Below are positions 1 through 8,724 of a stretch of DNA of 64,000 nt, piece after piece. The DNA is from Polynucleobacter sp. MWH-UH2A. GTDB taxonomy: Bacteria; Pseudomonadota; Gammaproteobacteria; Burkholderiales; Burkholderiaceae. Where the stretch lies: assembly GCF_018687195.1 (NCBI RefSeq), contig NZ_CP061321.1, positions 558,001-622,000 on the forward strand, given 5' to 3'. A model generated the notes under the pieces. It was not told where the DNA came from. It did no database searches and worked only from the letters and a program-made list of their open reading frames with translations. Position 1 is the stretch's first letter. Every line of letters begins with the position of its first letter. Made by a program: the position numbers and the translations under genes.

Positions 1-1
1 C

Positions 2-943
2 GGGGTTACGTTCAATTTGGTTGGGGAGTCGGCAGGAACCTCACATACGATAATCACTATCCAGCCTGGAGCAGATAATTCAAGCGCGATGATTAATACA
101 TTGATAACAGCTTATAACGGCGTTATTAGTGAGTACAATAATCTTACTGCGAATGCGCACTCATTAACTGGATCGACAACTACAGACGGTGACTTCGTTA
201 ATGACCCGGCAATGCTATCTTTTGTAAATGACATTAAGTCTATGTTTGCATATGGAGCAACTGATACTACAAGCGTTACCATCTCAGGCTATTCAGCCAC
301 TTCGAATGATGCAAATATTGATGTCGCAAATGGTTACCTTCAAGTAAATTCCGTTAAATATAACTTTTCAAGCATAAGTCAAGAAAATCCAACGGTAGCT
401 CAGTATATTAGCTGGATTAATGGTTTGGGCGCAGGGGTTTTGGCCAGCTTTGATGGTTCAAAAATTCAAATAATCAATTCACAGTCTGGCGGCACAAACT
501 CAATAGATATATCGGGAGCAAATAATCCGATCAGTAGAAGTAAAGTTAGTTTAGCCGGCATGGGGATGGATATACAGTTAGATGGCACTATTCAATTTAA
601 CGTAGCTTCATTTCAAAGTGCTGCATCTAGTAACTTAATGGGCAAATTGTCAAAAGGTCTAAAGGTTGGATTTGCGGGGGGAGGAAGTAGTTTAGATTCG
701 TTTCTGAAGGCCGAAATTGACCCAACATCCGGATGGCTAGTAAAAACGATAGCAAGTCAGCAATCCTCCATAGCTGATATGCAAAAGAAGCAGGCGGATT
801 TGCAAGAGCAATTAAATCGTAAACAAACAAATTATGTGAATCAATACGCTGCATTGAATGCGCTTTTATTTCAATTAAATTCTACAAGCACGTCCTTAGC
901 TAGTGCTTTAGCGGCTGTAACAAACATTAATGCCGGAAAATAA
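2..943 (+). CDS. fliD: flagellar hook-associated protein 2 / filament cap FliD (5' end outside window)
   Basis: The C-terminal 313 or so residues of the filament cap protein, open to the left edge in this frame, so the gene starts upstream. FliD caps the growing filament outside the cell and promotes flagellin folding. The visible part has the typical Ser/Thr/Asn-rich middle and a C-terminal coiled-coil helix (IADMQKKQADLQEQLNRKQ) followed by a short helical tail ending ALAAVTNINAGK, as in FliD C-terminal domains. fliS follows 23 bp downstream, the usual fliD-fliS order. Family call is by resemblance of the C-terminal helix and the context. Confidence 0.85.
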   Translation, partial: GVTFNLVGESAGTSHTIITIQPGADNSSAMINTLITAYNGVISEYNNLTANAHSLTGSTTTDGDFVNDPAMLSFVNDIKSMFAYGATDTTSVTISGYSATSNDANIDVANGYLQVNSVKYNFSSISQENPTVAQYISWINGLGAGVLASFDGSKIQIINSQSGGTNSIDISGANNPISRSKVSLAGMGMDIQLDGTIQFNVASFQSAASSNLMGKLSKGLKVGFAGGGSSLDSFLKAEIDPTSGWLVKTIASQQSSIADMQKKQADLQEQLNRKQTNYVNQYAALNALLFQLNSTSTSLASALAAVTNINAGK

Positions 944-966
944 AAAATACTTTTAGGGAAATTATT

Positions 967-1398
967 ATGAGTGCGAGAGCAGCAAAAGCGTATGCCAATA
1001 ATGATGCTCACGGCGGGGTGTTGGATCAAAATCCAGTTGAAATTATCGTCTTAATATTTGAGCGTCTTTTTGATCATCTTAAGCTAGGTAAAATCGCGCT
1101 TGAAAAAAAGGACTACGGGATTGATCATTTTACCAAAGCAAATGATTTAATTCAAAAGGGATTGCTTGCATGCTTAGACTACGAGCAAGGTGGCGAAATT
1201 GCAAATAATCATGCAGCAATTTATGAATGGTCGCTTAGGGAAATCATTCGAGCAAGAATTGATAATGACCCAACGGTTATTGAAAATGTGATTAACATCC
1301 TAGGAACCGTTTGCGAGGGATGGCTTTCATTAACTCAAAAAGAGCCTGTAGGTTATAGCAAAAAATATCAAGCAGGATTATCGGCTAATGTTGCCTAG
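967..1398 (+). CDS. fliS: flagellar export chaperone FliS
   Basis: 143 aa, the normal length for FliS, the cytoplasmic chaperone that binds the C-terminus of flagellin and prevents premature polymerisation. It has the hallmark all-helical pattern: an N-terminal YANNDAHG segment where the family has Y...V.TA, then DQNPVEIIVLIFERLFDHL and a long helix ending in a SLREIIRARIDND stretch. An AGGGA-like ribosome site precedes the ATG. It sits between fliD and a FliK-like gene; no fliT was recognised here. Confidence 0.88.
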   Translation: MSARAAKAYANNDAHGGVLDQNPVEIIVLIFERLFDHLKLGKIALEKKDYGIDHFTKANDLIQKGLLACLDYEQGGEIANNHAAIYEWSLREIIRARIDNDPTVIENVINILGTVCEGWLSLTQKEPVGYSKKYQAGLSANVA

Positions 1399-1455
1399 GT
1401 GAATATGCCTCTGAGCAGAGGTATTTCTAGAGTTAGTAAATAGGTCGAGGGGTGA

Positions 1456-2466
1456 ATGGCTATACCAATACCGTCAAACTTACCTCAAATTGCTGGTGTT
1501 GACTTTCGTCAAAATGAGTTAGTGACACCACCTAGCGCCCCAAACCTGATTGAAAATATAAATGCGATTGATCCGCGTGTTGCATTAAAGGTGGCGCTAC
1601 CAGTTGGTGATTTGTCGACGAATTCCTCCTTAATGGATTCAACTCAGAGCTTGAGCGATCCTATGGTAGAAAAGGCAGTTATTTTAGATATCGCAGCCCT
1701 AGACCCAAATCAGAATAGTGATTCAATTAGAAATACAGATAACAGTACAGTTTCACAAAGTCTATCAAATATGGACTCACTTGGAAGCGTAGCATTGGGA
1801 CAATTGCTTTCAGATTTGGTGATAAAAGATGAAGTGGAATCTAAAGCGCCTCAAGTTGATTCGAAAAGTGAAAATCAATTAAAAAATGAAAATATAACGG
1901 TAAATTGGCCTGGATCAGCATCCATTGAATCATCGTTACAAATTGGCGATCTTAGAACAAGCTTACAAAGCTTGTACATAAATCTACAAAACTCAGGAAT
2001 TTTTGCTGCCGAGCAATTAAAAAAATTAGTATTGCCTGCCAATGAGCAGGCTGAGACTCTAAATTCTGACTCAAAAACAACCTCGGACAGGGTGCAATCA
2101 TTGATGGCCGAATTAAGTGGTGAAAATTCTTCGGTGAAGGATGCAATAAAGCTCCTTTTACGCGGGGAGTTAGTTTGGCAAGGCCAATTATTACCAAATA
2201 TTTATGCAAAGATACATCGAAGCGACGCATGGGATTCGAATCAAAAGGAGGCGGCTAATTTAGTGAAGGGGAGCAAATTATCATTAGAGCTTAGCTTCCC
2301 AAATCTAGGTGCAGTCGAAATTATCGGCACACAATTTGACGAAATTATTGCGATACAAATTAAGTCTCAGGGATCGAGTGAGGGTGTCCTAGCGGAAAAT
2401 TTCAGTGATTTGCAAAAAAAAATTCACGATGAAATTAGTATTAGCTTATCAAAAAGCACAAGCTAA
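1456..2466 (+). CDS. FliK-like hook-length-control-domain protein
   Basis: 336 aa with a low-complexity Ser/Asn/Asp-rich N-terminal two thirds and a compact C-terminal region (about residues 205-330) with alternating strands (LSLELSFPNLGAVEIIG, EIIAIQIKSQ) that resembles the C-terminal export-switch fold of FliK. The true fliK lies at 17647, so this would be a second FliK-type protein. It is followed 11 bp later by a FlhB C-terminal-domain homologue; the two together resemble the small FliK-like/FhlB gene pairs found in other flagellated bacteria (YlqG/YlqH type). The FliK relationship is inferred from pattern and context, not from a strong motif. No signal peptide or membrane segment is seen. 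The start is ATG. Confidence 0.55.
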   Translation: MAIPIPSNLPQIAGVDFRQNELVTPPSAPNLIENINAIDPRVALKVALPVGDLSTNSSLMDSTQSLSDPMVEKAVILDIAALDPNQNSDSIRNTDNSTVSQSLSNMDSLGSVALGQLLSDLVIKDEVESKAPQVDSKSENQLKNENITVNWPGSASIESSLQIGDLRTSLQSLYINLQNSGIFAAEQLKKLVLPANEQAETLNSDSKTTSDRVQSLMAELSGENSSVKDAIKLLLRGELVWQGQLLPNIYAKIHRSDAWDSNQKEAANLVKGSKLSLELSFPNLGAVEIIGTQFDEIIAIQIKSQGSSEGVLAENFSDLQKKIHDEISISLSKSTS

Positions 2467-2477
2467 ACGATGTAAAA

Positions 2478-2756
2478 ATGAGTAAACCTGAAAAACAAAA
2501 AATATTAAAAGCGGTAGCGCTTAAATATGAGAAAAATAGTATTGCACCCAGAGTTACAGGACAGGGAGAGGGTTTTGTTGCAGAGGCAATTTTGGCTAAG
2601 GCGGAAGAGATGGGGATACCAACTCGAGTTGAGCCAGAGTTGGTTGAATTTTTGATGCAGTTAAAGCTAAATGAGATTGTCCCTCCAAGACTATATGCTG
2701 CTGTCGCTGAAGTTCTCGCATGGGCCTTTGAGGTTGATAGAAAAATAAATAAATAG
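2478..2756 (+). CDS. FhlB: stand-alone FlhB/YscU C-terminal-domain protein
   Basis: 92 aa corresponding only to the cytoplasmic C-terminal domain of FlhB, with no membrane part. The sequence AVALKYEKNSIAPRVTGQG aligns with the segment just after the FlhB autocleavage site, and EIVPPRLYAAVAEVLAWAF matches the conserved C-terminal helix region (compare EAIPMSLFEAIAKILAWAY in the full FlhB at 39971). In some bacteria such FhlB proteins can substitute for the cleaved FlhB C-terminal fragment in export switching. It follows the FliK-like gene by 11 bp, so the two are probably co-transcribed. Identity of the domain is clear; its role here is inferred. Confidence 0.85.
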   Translation: MSKPEKQKILKAVALKYEKNSIAPRVTGQGEGFVAEAILAKAEEMGIPTRVEPELVEFLMQLKLNEIVPPRLYAAVAEVLAWAFEVDRKINK

Positions 2757-2878
2757 TTTTGAGGGTGAGGTAATCAACTTTTTATTTAATGGTTATGCAG
2801 GCATGTTGCGTAGATTTTATATAGCCAAATACCTTTAATGTTGTTTATATTTGCATAAAACGGCTATGATTGCATTAT

Positions 2879-3802
2879 ATGGAATATGCAAAATCAGGAA
2901 CTGAGATTTTATATAGCGCTTTGAGGAATAAGCTAAATTCTAGTTATTTCTCGGGCATAAATTTATTTTTAAGCACGCTAGACCCGTCAATATTCAAAGA
3001 TGACGCTATAAACGTCCTCTGGAATCATCACAATACAGACCAGCCCGCTATTAGTGCATATTCAGAAAAATCAATACTAGAGCAAGTCCAGTTTTTTGTG
3101 TATGTATCTAATTGGCAGTATGAAAAATATCGATATAAGTACGATATTCCAGAGGGTAGGTCCATAGTAATAAGAAATGCCGTTGATCTAATTCAGCATA
3201 GACCCCGAAATACAAAAAAAATTAAAATAATTTATACATCCACTCCTTGGCGTGGTCTGGATGTCCTTTTAGAGGCATTCTCTTATTTGAATCGAGATGA
3301 TGTTGAGCTGGATATATATTCATCGACAAAAATTTATGGCTCCGAATTTCATTTGGCAAATGAGGATAAATTCAAACCCCTCTTTGAGCGAGCCAAACAA
3401 ATGCGAAATGTAAATTATTACGGCTATAAATCAAATGATTTAGTTAGGACCGCATTGCAGGAGGGCCACATATTTGCTTACCCATCAACCTGGGAGGAGA
3501 CATCGTGCCTAAGTGTTATTGAAGCTGGCATGTCGGGAATGTCTTTGGTTGTTACAAATTTAGGCGCTCTGTATGAAACGGTTGGCTCTTGGGGGAGATA
3601 TGTTTGCTATGAATCCAACAAAAGAAATTTAGCAATCAAGTTTGCAATAGAATTAAATAATGCCATAAACGAATATTGGTCAAATAAAACGCAAGCAAAA
3701 CTTGAGCAGCAGCATCAGTATTTCAAAGAATTTTATTCTTGGGATTCGCGATTAGAGGAGTGGAAAAGCTTTCTCTCTTTGGTGAAGGGGAGCGTGCGTT
3801 AG
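2879..3802 (+). CDS. glycosyltransferase, group 1 (GT4-like)
   Basis: About 307 aa. The N-terminus carries SGTEILYSALRNK, matching the GGTE.. acceptor-side motif of a short GT4-like subfamily. The middle has FFVYVSNWQYEKY and IRNAVDL, followed by a donor-binding Rossmann half with IIYTSTPWRGLDVLLEAF and FAYPSTWEETSCLSVIEAG (the E-x7-E type motif). Probably transfers an activated sugar in the cytoplasm. It opens a block of glycosylation genes inside the flagellar locus, suggesting flagellin or cell-surface glycan modification. An in-frame TTG lies at 2870; the ATG at 2879 is preferred because the family motif begins right after it, but neither start has a clear ribosome site. Confidence 0.8.
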   Translation: MEYAKSGTEILYSALRNKLNSSYFSGINLFLSTLDPSIFKDDAINVLWNHHNTDQPAISAYSEKSILEQVQFFVYVSNWQYEKYRYKYDIPEGRSIVIRNAVDLIQHRPRNTKKIKIIYTSTPWRGLDVLLEAFSYLNRDDVELDIYSSTKIYGSEFHLANEDKFKPLFERAKQMRNVNYYGYKSNDLVRTALQEGHIFAYPSTWEETSCLSVIEAGMSGMSLVVTNLGALYETVGSWGRYVCYESNKRNLAIKFAIELNNAINEYWSNKTQAKLEQQHQYFKEFYSWDSRLEEWKSFLSLVKGSVR

Positions 3803-3835
3803 TCGCCCTTAAATTTGACCCAACCTTTTATCTCA

Positions 3836-6304
3836 ATGTCTAAATCCCTAAACCAAAAAAAGAAAGTCAAATCAATTGGAAGCTTGGCGAATAAAGCCTA
3901 TTCTGCTGAGCCAGAGCAACAGGCATTTAATGAGGCGCTTCATTATTTTCATCAAGCTCAATATGCCGGCGCTATTCATTTATTCAAAAGAATTACCGAT
4001 CAAAATCCAATAAATATCGATGCGCTATATTTGTTAGCGATTTCATTGATGAAGTCAGGAGACAGTCAGGCTGCAATCGGATATTTTATAAGGGCAATTC
4101 AATTAAACCCCAATAACTCCCAAATGCTAAATAACTGCGGTGTTTGTTACAAGTTGTGTGGGAAATTAGATGATGCCATTGCTAGTTATAACAAAGCATT
4201 GTCAATTGACCCCAGTTATGCGGAGGCTTATAACAATCGAGGAAATGCACTGCAGCAGATTAAAAAATTTGACGAAGCGATTGCTAGTTATAACAAAGCA
4301 TTGTCAATTGACCCCAGTTATGCGGAGGCTTATAACAATCGAGGAAATGCACTGCAGCAGATTAAAAAATTTGACGAAGCGATTGAAAGTTATGGCAACG
4401 CGCTTAAGTTAAATCCTGGCTATGTTAGGGCGCTCAATAATCGAGGTATTGCTTTCAAAGAATTGGGCCTTTTTAATTTGGCGATAGAAAGTTATGAGCA
4501 AGCATTGAAATTGGAGCCAAATTATGCAGAGGCTCATAATAATCTTGGGATTGCTTTAAAAGGGCGTGGGTTATTTGATGCTGCGTTATTAAGTTTGAAT
4601 AAAGCTGTTGAGCTTAACCCTCGCTATGTTGATGCTTTCATCAATAGAGGCATTGTACTTAAGGAGTTGGGTCATTTTGGCATGGCACTAGAGAATCTCA
4701 ATAGGGCGATAGAGTTAAACCCCAATCAGCCAGAATCATATAACAATAAGGGCAATATTCTCTTGCTTCTTGGGAACTTCGTTGAAGCATCGCAGGTCTA
4801 TGAAAAGGCGATTCAGATAGACCCTGCCTACATAGATGCGCATATTAATTATGCAATTTCAATGAAGGAGTTAAAAAAGTATGATGTGGCGATAGAGAGC
4901 TTTCAAAGAGCGTTTGATTTAAATCCAAGCTACGACTTCATCTTAGGCAGTATTCACCACCTAAAAATGTTAATGTCTAGCTGGGGTGACTATGAAAAAT
5001 TAACAACCATGCTATTGAAGGGTATTGAGGAAGGGAGGGCAGTAACCTACCCTTTTTCGTTGTTATCTATCTCAGACTCTTTAGATTTGCATAAAAAGGT
5101 TTCTGAGATTTACTTTGAAAGAGTATCCCCGAGGATTTACAGATTGGGGCCAATCGCTCCAAGAGAGAGGGGGGGGAAGATAAGGGTCGGATATTTCTCT
5201 GCCGATTTTTATTTGCATGCCACTGCATTTTTAATGGCCGAATATTTTGAGTCTTGCAATAAGGACAAATTTGAGATTATTGCCTTTTCCCTGGGGCCTA
5301 AACGCGTGGACGCGATGCGTACCAGATTAATGAACTCTTTTGATCAGTTCATTGATGTGAATAATTATTCCGATGAGAAGGTGGCTCAATTAAGTCGAGA
5401 TATGGGGATTGATATTGCGGTAGATTTAAAGGGATACACAAAAGAGTCTCGGGTGGGTATATTTGCTCATCGCGCAGCGCCAATCCAGATAAGTTATATT
5501 GGCTACCCAGGCACTATGGGGACAAAATGCATTGACTATATGGTTGCCGACCCTATTACCGTGCCACCAATCAGCCAAAGCTTTTATTCCGAAAAAATTA
5601 TTTATTTACCAAGCTCCTATCAGGTTAATGACTCTAAAAGATTGATTTCCGACAGACGGTTTACTCGTGAGGAGTTAGGATTGCCAGTGTCGGGTTTTGT
5701 GTATGCATGCTTCAATAATAGTTACAAAATATTGCCTGCTACTTTTAGGGTGTGGATGTCAATTTTAGGAGCTGTTGAAGAGAGCGTCTTATGGCTTCTT
5801 GATGACAATCAATGGGCAGTCGAGAATCTAAGGCGCGAAGCTAAACTTCTTGGGATAGACCCTTCTCGTTTAATATTCGCCCCTCGAATGTCGCTTGAAG
5901 ACCATTTGGCTAGACACATCCATGCAAATTTATTTTTAGACACTTGGCCATACAATGCCCATACGACAGCAAGTGATGCATTGTGGGCTTGCCTCCCAGT
6001 ACTCACTTATGCGGGCGAGTCATTTCCCAGTAGGGTTGGGGCGAGCCTATTGAATTCTCTGGGATTGAATCGGTTAATAACAACCTCAGTTGATGCTTAC
6101 AAGGCGCTAGCAATAGATTTGGCTAAAAATCCGATTGAGTTAAATGAAATCCGAAAAGAACTCGAGCGAAGTCGCTCTTCTAGCCCTCTTTTTGATGGCC
6201 GACTTTTTTGCCGGCATTTGGAGAGTGGATTTATGCAGGCTATGGATAGATACTATCTCGGTTTGGATCCAGATCACATATTTATTAATGACTCATTGCA
6301 TTAG
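3836..6304 (+). CDS. TPR repeat / SPINDLY-type O-GlcNAc-transferase-like glycosyltransferase (GT41)
   Basis: About 822 aa. The N-terminal half is around ten 34-residue TPR units (NNRGNALQQIKKFDEAIASY type). The C-terminal half (about residue 440 on) is the GT41 catalytic region: IRVGYFSADFYLHATAFL, DIAVDLKGYT, APIQISYIGYPGTMGTKCID, VYACFNNSYKI and NLFLDTWPYNAHTTASDALW are the conserved SPINDLY/OGT blocks. It probably adds a sugar to Ser/Thr of a protein, flagellin being the obvious candidate in this setting. Two TPR units are exact 102-bp copies (4178-4381), and a run of eight G (5169-5176) opens the catalytic domain. An in-frame TTG at 3815 is an alternative start. Its stop overlaps the stop of the convergent FkbM gene by 4 bp. 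Confidence 0.85.
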   Translation: MSKSLNQKKKVKSIGSLANKAYSAEPEQQAFNEALHYFHQAQYAGAIHLFKRITDQNPINIDALYLLAISLMKSGDSQAAIGYFIRAIQLNPNNSQMLNNCGVCYKLCGKLDDAIASYNKALSIDPSYAEAYNNRGNALQQIKKFDEAIASYNKALSIDPSYAEAYNNRGNALQQIKKFDEAIESYGNALKLNPGYVRALNNRGIAFKELGLFNLAIESYEQALKLEPNYAEAHNNLGIALKGRGLFDAALLSLNKAVELNPRYVDAFINRGIVLKELGHFGMALENLNRAIELNPNQPESYNNKGNILLLLGNFVEASQVYEKAIQIDPAYIDAHINYAISMKELKKYDVAIESFQRAFDLNPSYDFILGSIHHLKMLMSSWGDYEKLTTMLLKGIEEGRAVTYPFSLLSISDSLDLHKKVSEIYFERVSPRIYRLGPIAPRERGGKIRVGYFSADFYLHATAFLMAEYFESCNKDKFEIIAFSLGPKRVDAMRTRLMNSFDQFIDVNNYSDEKVAQLSRDMGIDIAVDLKGYTKESRVGIFAHRAAPIQISYIGYPGTMGTKCIDYMVADPITVPPISQSFYSEKIIYLPSSYQVNDSKRLISDRRFTREELGLPVSGFVYACFNNSYKILPATFRVWMSILGAVEESVLWLLDDNQWAVENLRREAKLLGIDPSRLIFAPRMSLEDHLARHIHANLFLDTWPYNAHTTASDALWACLPVLTYAGESFPSRVGASLLNSLGLNRLITTSVDAYKALAIDLAKNPIELNEIRKELERSRSSSPLFDGRLFCRHLESGFMQAMDRYYLGLDPDHIFINDSLH
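4178..4381 (+). repeat. perfect 102-bp tandem duplication encoding one TPR unit
   Basis: Bases 4178-4279 are repeated without a mismatch at 4280-4381, and the match runs about four bases further. The period of 102 bp equals 34 codons, exactly one TPR unit, so copy gain or loss keeps the reading frame. Other TPR units in the same gene have diverged at many positions, which marks this copy as recent or maintained by recombination. Confidence 0.95.
5169..5176 (+). repeat. G8 homopolymer tract inside the glycosyltransferase gene
   Basis: Eight consecutive G encode Arg-Gly-Gly at the beginning of the GT41 catalytic domain. A one-base slip would truncate the enzyme just before its active-site region. 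Runs of seven G occur elsewhere in the window (35940-35946 in flgL, 46124-46130), so this tract is only slightly beyond the local norm. Confidence 0.6.
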
Positions 6305-6960
6305 AGGAATGGCCTTATCGCAGTATTTGCACCAAAGTATTGATATTTAACATCCTCTCTCGCGAATATAATATCAACCTGAAGTAATGTATTTTCCATG
6401 CGGTGTACTTCAAGAATATCAACCGGTATAAACCTATTTTTTTTAAAAAAATCTAGATACTGGTCTATGCCTGGCGCACCAAGATTGTATGTCACTATTG
6501 GGCACTCAATTAAAACGAGGTCAACCTGATTTAAGTAGCTGAATCCATGCAGAATATCTAACTCAGATCCTTGGGTATCTAGTTTTATAAAATTGGGTAT
6601 TGGGATTGAATGAGAAGATATTAGTTCATCTAGCGTGAAGCAGGGCAATTCAATTGCACCTTGCGCATCATAAAATTTAGTCGTCTCTTTATAGTAACTA
6701 TCGCCAGTATTTGTACCGTTGTAAAAACTTATTTTGTTTCTTCCTGGATTGCTGAGTGCTACATTAAAATTTTTATAGCCTGTCTCAATTAATGCCTTGG
6801 AATAGGCTGGATTTGCCTCGAATAATACTAGCTCTGTACCTCTAAAATTTTTGGCAATTTCTCTACTCCAGTTGCCAGTGCAAGCCCCAACATCGTAGAC
6901 CGTATTTAGTCTAAATCCGAGCCCCACCATGTGTCTCAAAAAATTCAGTAGGGGTTGCAT
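6301..6960 (-). CDS. FkbM family SAM-dependent methyltransferase
   Basis: 219 aa. VYDVGACTGNW (residues 21-31) is the SAM-binding motif I, LFEANPAYSKAL is motif II, and FIKLDTQGSELDILHGF is the FkbM signature. Members methylate hydroxyl groups of sugars or other metabolites; within this block it is a candidate for O-methylating the glycan on flagellin. It is on the opposite strand to its neighbours, converging on the TPR/GT41 gene with a 4-bp stop-codon overlap and divergent from the TPR/GT9-like gene. The substrate is not visible from sequence. Confidence 0.85.
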   Translation of the reverse strand: MQPLLNFLRHMVGLGFRLNTVYDVGACTGNWSREIAKNFRGTELVLFEANPAYSKALIETGYKNFNVALSNPGRNKISFYNGTNTGDSYYKETTKFYDAQGAIELPCFTLDELISSHSIPIPNFIKLDTQGSELDILHGFSYLNQVDLVLIECPIVTYNLGAPGIDQYLDFFKKNRFIPVDILEVHRMENTLLQVDIIFAREDVKYQYFGANTAIRPFL

Positions 6961-7174
6961 ATTTTTCCTAATATTAGAATGATTTTTTATTCAAATTACT
7001 TCTTTATTTTAATACTTGGTCAGATGTTATTATCGAGTTGATAGCTATAAATTTGTGCTTAAATAAGAGATTCAACTCTGCACTAATATGGTTTTTGGTA
7101 AATATCTTATATGTCTAAACCCTACTCGAATTCATTGTTTTGCCAGGGTATTAAATTGGCGACCAAAGTTTAAG

Positions 7175-8587
7175 ATGGATAATTTAAAAATAGCAGAAGC
7201 AAGTGAGTTAAACCGTAAGGCAACAATTGCCTTGCAAAATGGAAGTATTGAGGAGGCTATTAAGGGCTTTGAGATGGCAATCGAGCTCGACCCTAATTTT
7301 TCTCAACCGTATTCAAATTTATGCATTGCATTTAGACAAAGTGGTGAGTTCGAGAAAGCACTGAAGTGTATAACTCAAGCAATCAGCATGGATCCAGCGA
7401 ATGAGGTGGCGCATTCAAATATGGGGGTTATTCTTGCTGATTTGGGGAGGATTGAGGAGGCTGTTGCATCTCAATCAAGAGCTATAGATTTACAGCCAAA
7501 CTTTCTAGAGCCTTACTTTAACAGGGCAAATTTACGTGTGCTTCAGCAGAGGCTAAATGAGGCAATCGCCGATTTTGATTCGGCGCTTTTACTTAAGCCC
7601 AGCTATTATCAGGCAAAGTGGAATCGTGCGCTTGCCCTATTATTGACTGGCGATTTGCAAAATGGATTCGAGGCGTTTGAATCGCGCTGGGAGATCCCTG
7701 CTTTTTGTAGTGAAGAAAAGTTTGCGCAACCCATGTGGCTTGGCAAGGAGCCCATCTTTGGGAAAGTAATATTTCTTCATAGCGAACAAGGCCTTGGAGA
7801 TACTTTGCAGTTTTGTCGTTATGCCAGCATGATCAAGTTCATGGGCGCGAAAAAGGTAATATTAGGGGTTGAAAAGCCACTCAAGAAATTAATGCAGTCT
7901 TTGGATGGTGTGGATCAGGTTATTACGCGTGGAGACCCATTGCCAAGTTTCGATTTTCATACGCCTATGATGAGTTTGCCGCTGGCTTTTGGCACTAGTT
8001 TGGATACCGTTCCAGCAAAATTATCCTATTTAACTGCTGATCCCGAGAAGGTTAAATATTGGTCAGACAAATTGGGTGCGCAAAAAATGCTTCGGGTCGG
8101 ATTGGTATGGTCTGGCGGTTTTAGGCCTGGCCAACCAGAGCTGTGGGAGATTAATCGACGTCGTAATGTCCCGCTTGAATATCTTGCCCCACTAAAAATA
8201 GAGGGTATTGAGTTTGTGAGCCTGCAAAAAGGTGCTGATCCAGAGGCAGATCTTGAAGAGTTAATTCAGCAGAGGTGGAATGGTCCTGAGATGAAGAATT
8301 ATGTCGGTGAGTTTGAAGATTTTTCAGACACCGCCGCTTTGATTGCCAATCTTGATTTGGTGATTTCCGTTGATACTTCGACGGCGCATTTGGCTGCTGC
8401 ATTAGGTAAGCCTGTATGGCTGCTCAATCGCTATGATAGTTGTTGGCGCTGGCTTTTGGATAGAAGTGATTCACCATGGTATCCAACATTAAAGCTATAC
8501 CGTCAACCCAAAATGGGTGATTGGGATTCAGTCGTCGAGAGCGTAAGACAGGATCTTCTTGAGGTAACTGCTCCGCTAAGAATTTAA
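7175..8587 (+). CDS. TPR repeat protein with GT9-like C-terminal domain
   Basis: About 470 aa from the ATG at 7175. The N-terminal part has four to five TPR units (AIKGFEMAIELDPNFSQPYS and similar). The C-terminal part has the glycosyltransferase-9-like pattern of TPR fusion proteins: FLHSEQGLGDTLQFCRYA, RVGLVWSGG, LISVDTSTAHLAAALGKPVW and DSPWYPTLKLYRQ. It probably acts in the cytoplasm on flagellin or surface glycan with the neighbouring transferases. An upstream in-frame ATG at 7088 would add 29 residues unlike a TPR, so the later start is preferred. The gene is separated from the fliE side by a 137-bp gap with no clear terminator. Confidence 0.8.
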   Translation: MDNLKIAEASELNRKATIALQNGSIEEAIKGFEMAIELDPNFSQPYSNLCIAFRQSGEFEKALKCITQAISMDPANEVAHSNMGVILADLGRIEEAVASQSRAIDLQPNFLEPYFNRANLRVLQQRLNEAIADFDSALLLKPSYYQAKWNRALALLLTGDLQNGFEAFESRWEIPAFCSEEKFAQPMWLGKEPIFGKVIFLHSEQGLGDTLQFCRYASMIKFMGAKKVILGVEKPLKKLMQSLDGVDQVITRGDPLPSFDFHTPMMSLPLAFGTSLDTVPAKLSYLTADPEKVKYWSDKLGAQKMLRVGLVWSGGFRPGQPELWEINRRRNVPLEYLAPLKIEGIEFVSLQKGADPEADLEELIQQRWNGPEMKNYVGEFEDFSDTAALIANLDLVISVDTSTAHLAAALGKPVWLLNRYDSCWRWLLDRSDSPWYPTLKLYRQPKMGDWDSVVESVRQDLLEVTAPLRI

Positions 8588-8724
8588 GTTTGTTGCTAAG
8601 ATTATGAGCCTAGGGATTCGCCAGGCTTGAGGTCAATGAAAATAATAAGATCTAATCTTAGTCACTTTATTGATAAGTTGCTGAACAGTCCATAGCTTAA
8701 ATTAATGAGCAGTGACCAGCTTAC

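Noticed and set aside
4170..4412. second open frame across the TPR duplication
   Set aside because: It is an out-of-frame shadow of the repeat; the TPR frame is clearly the coding one.
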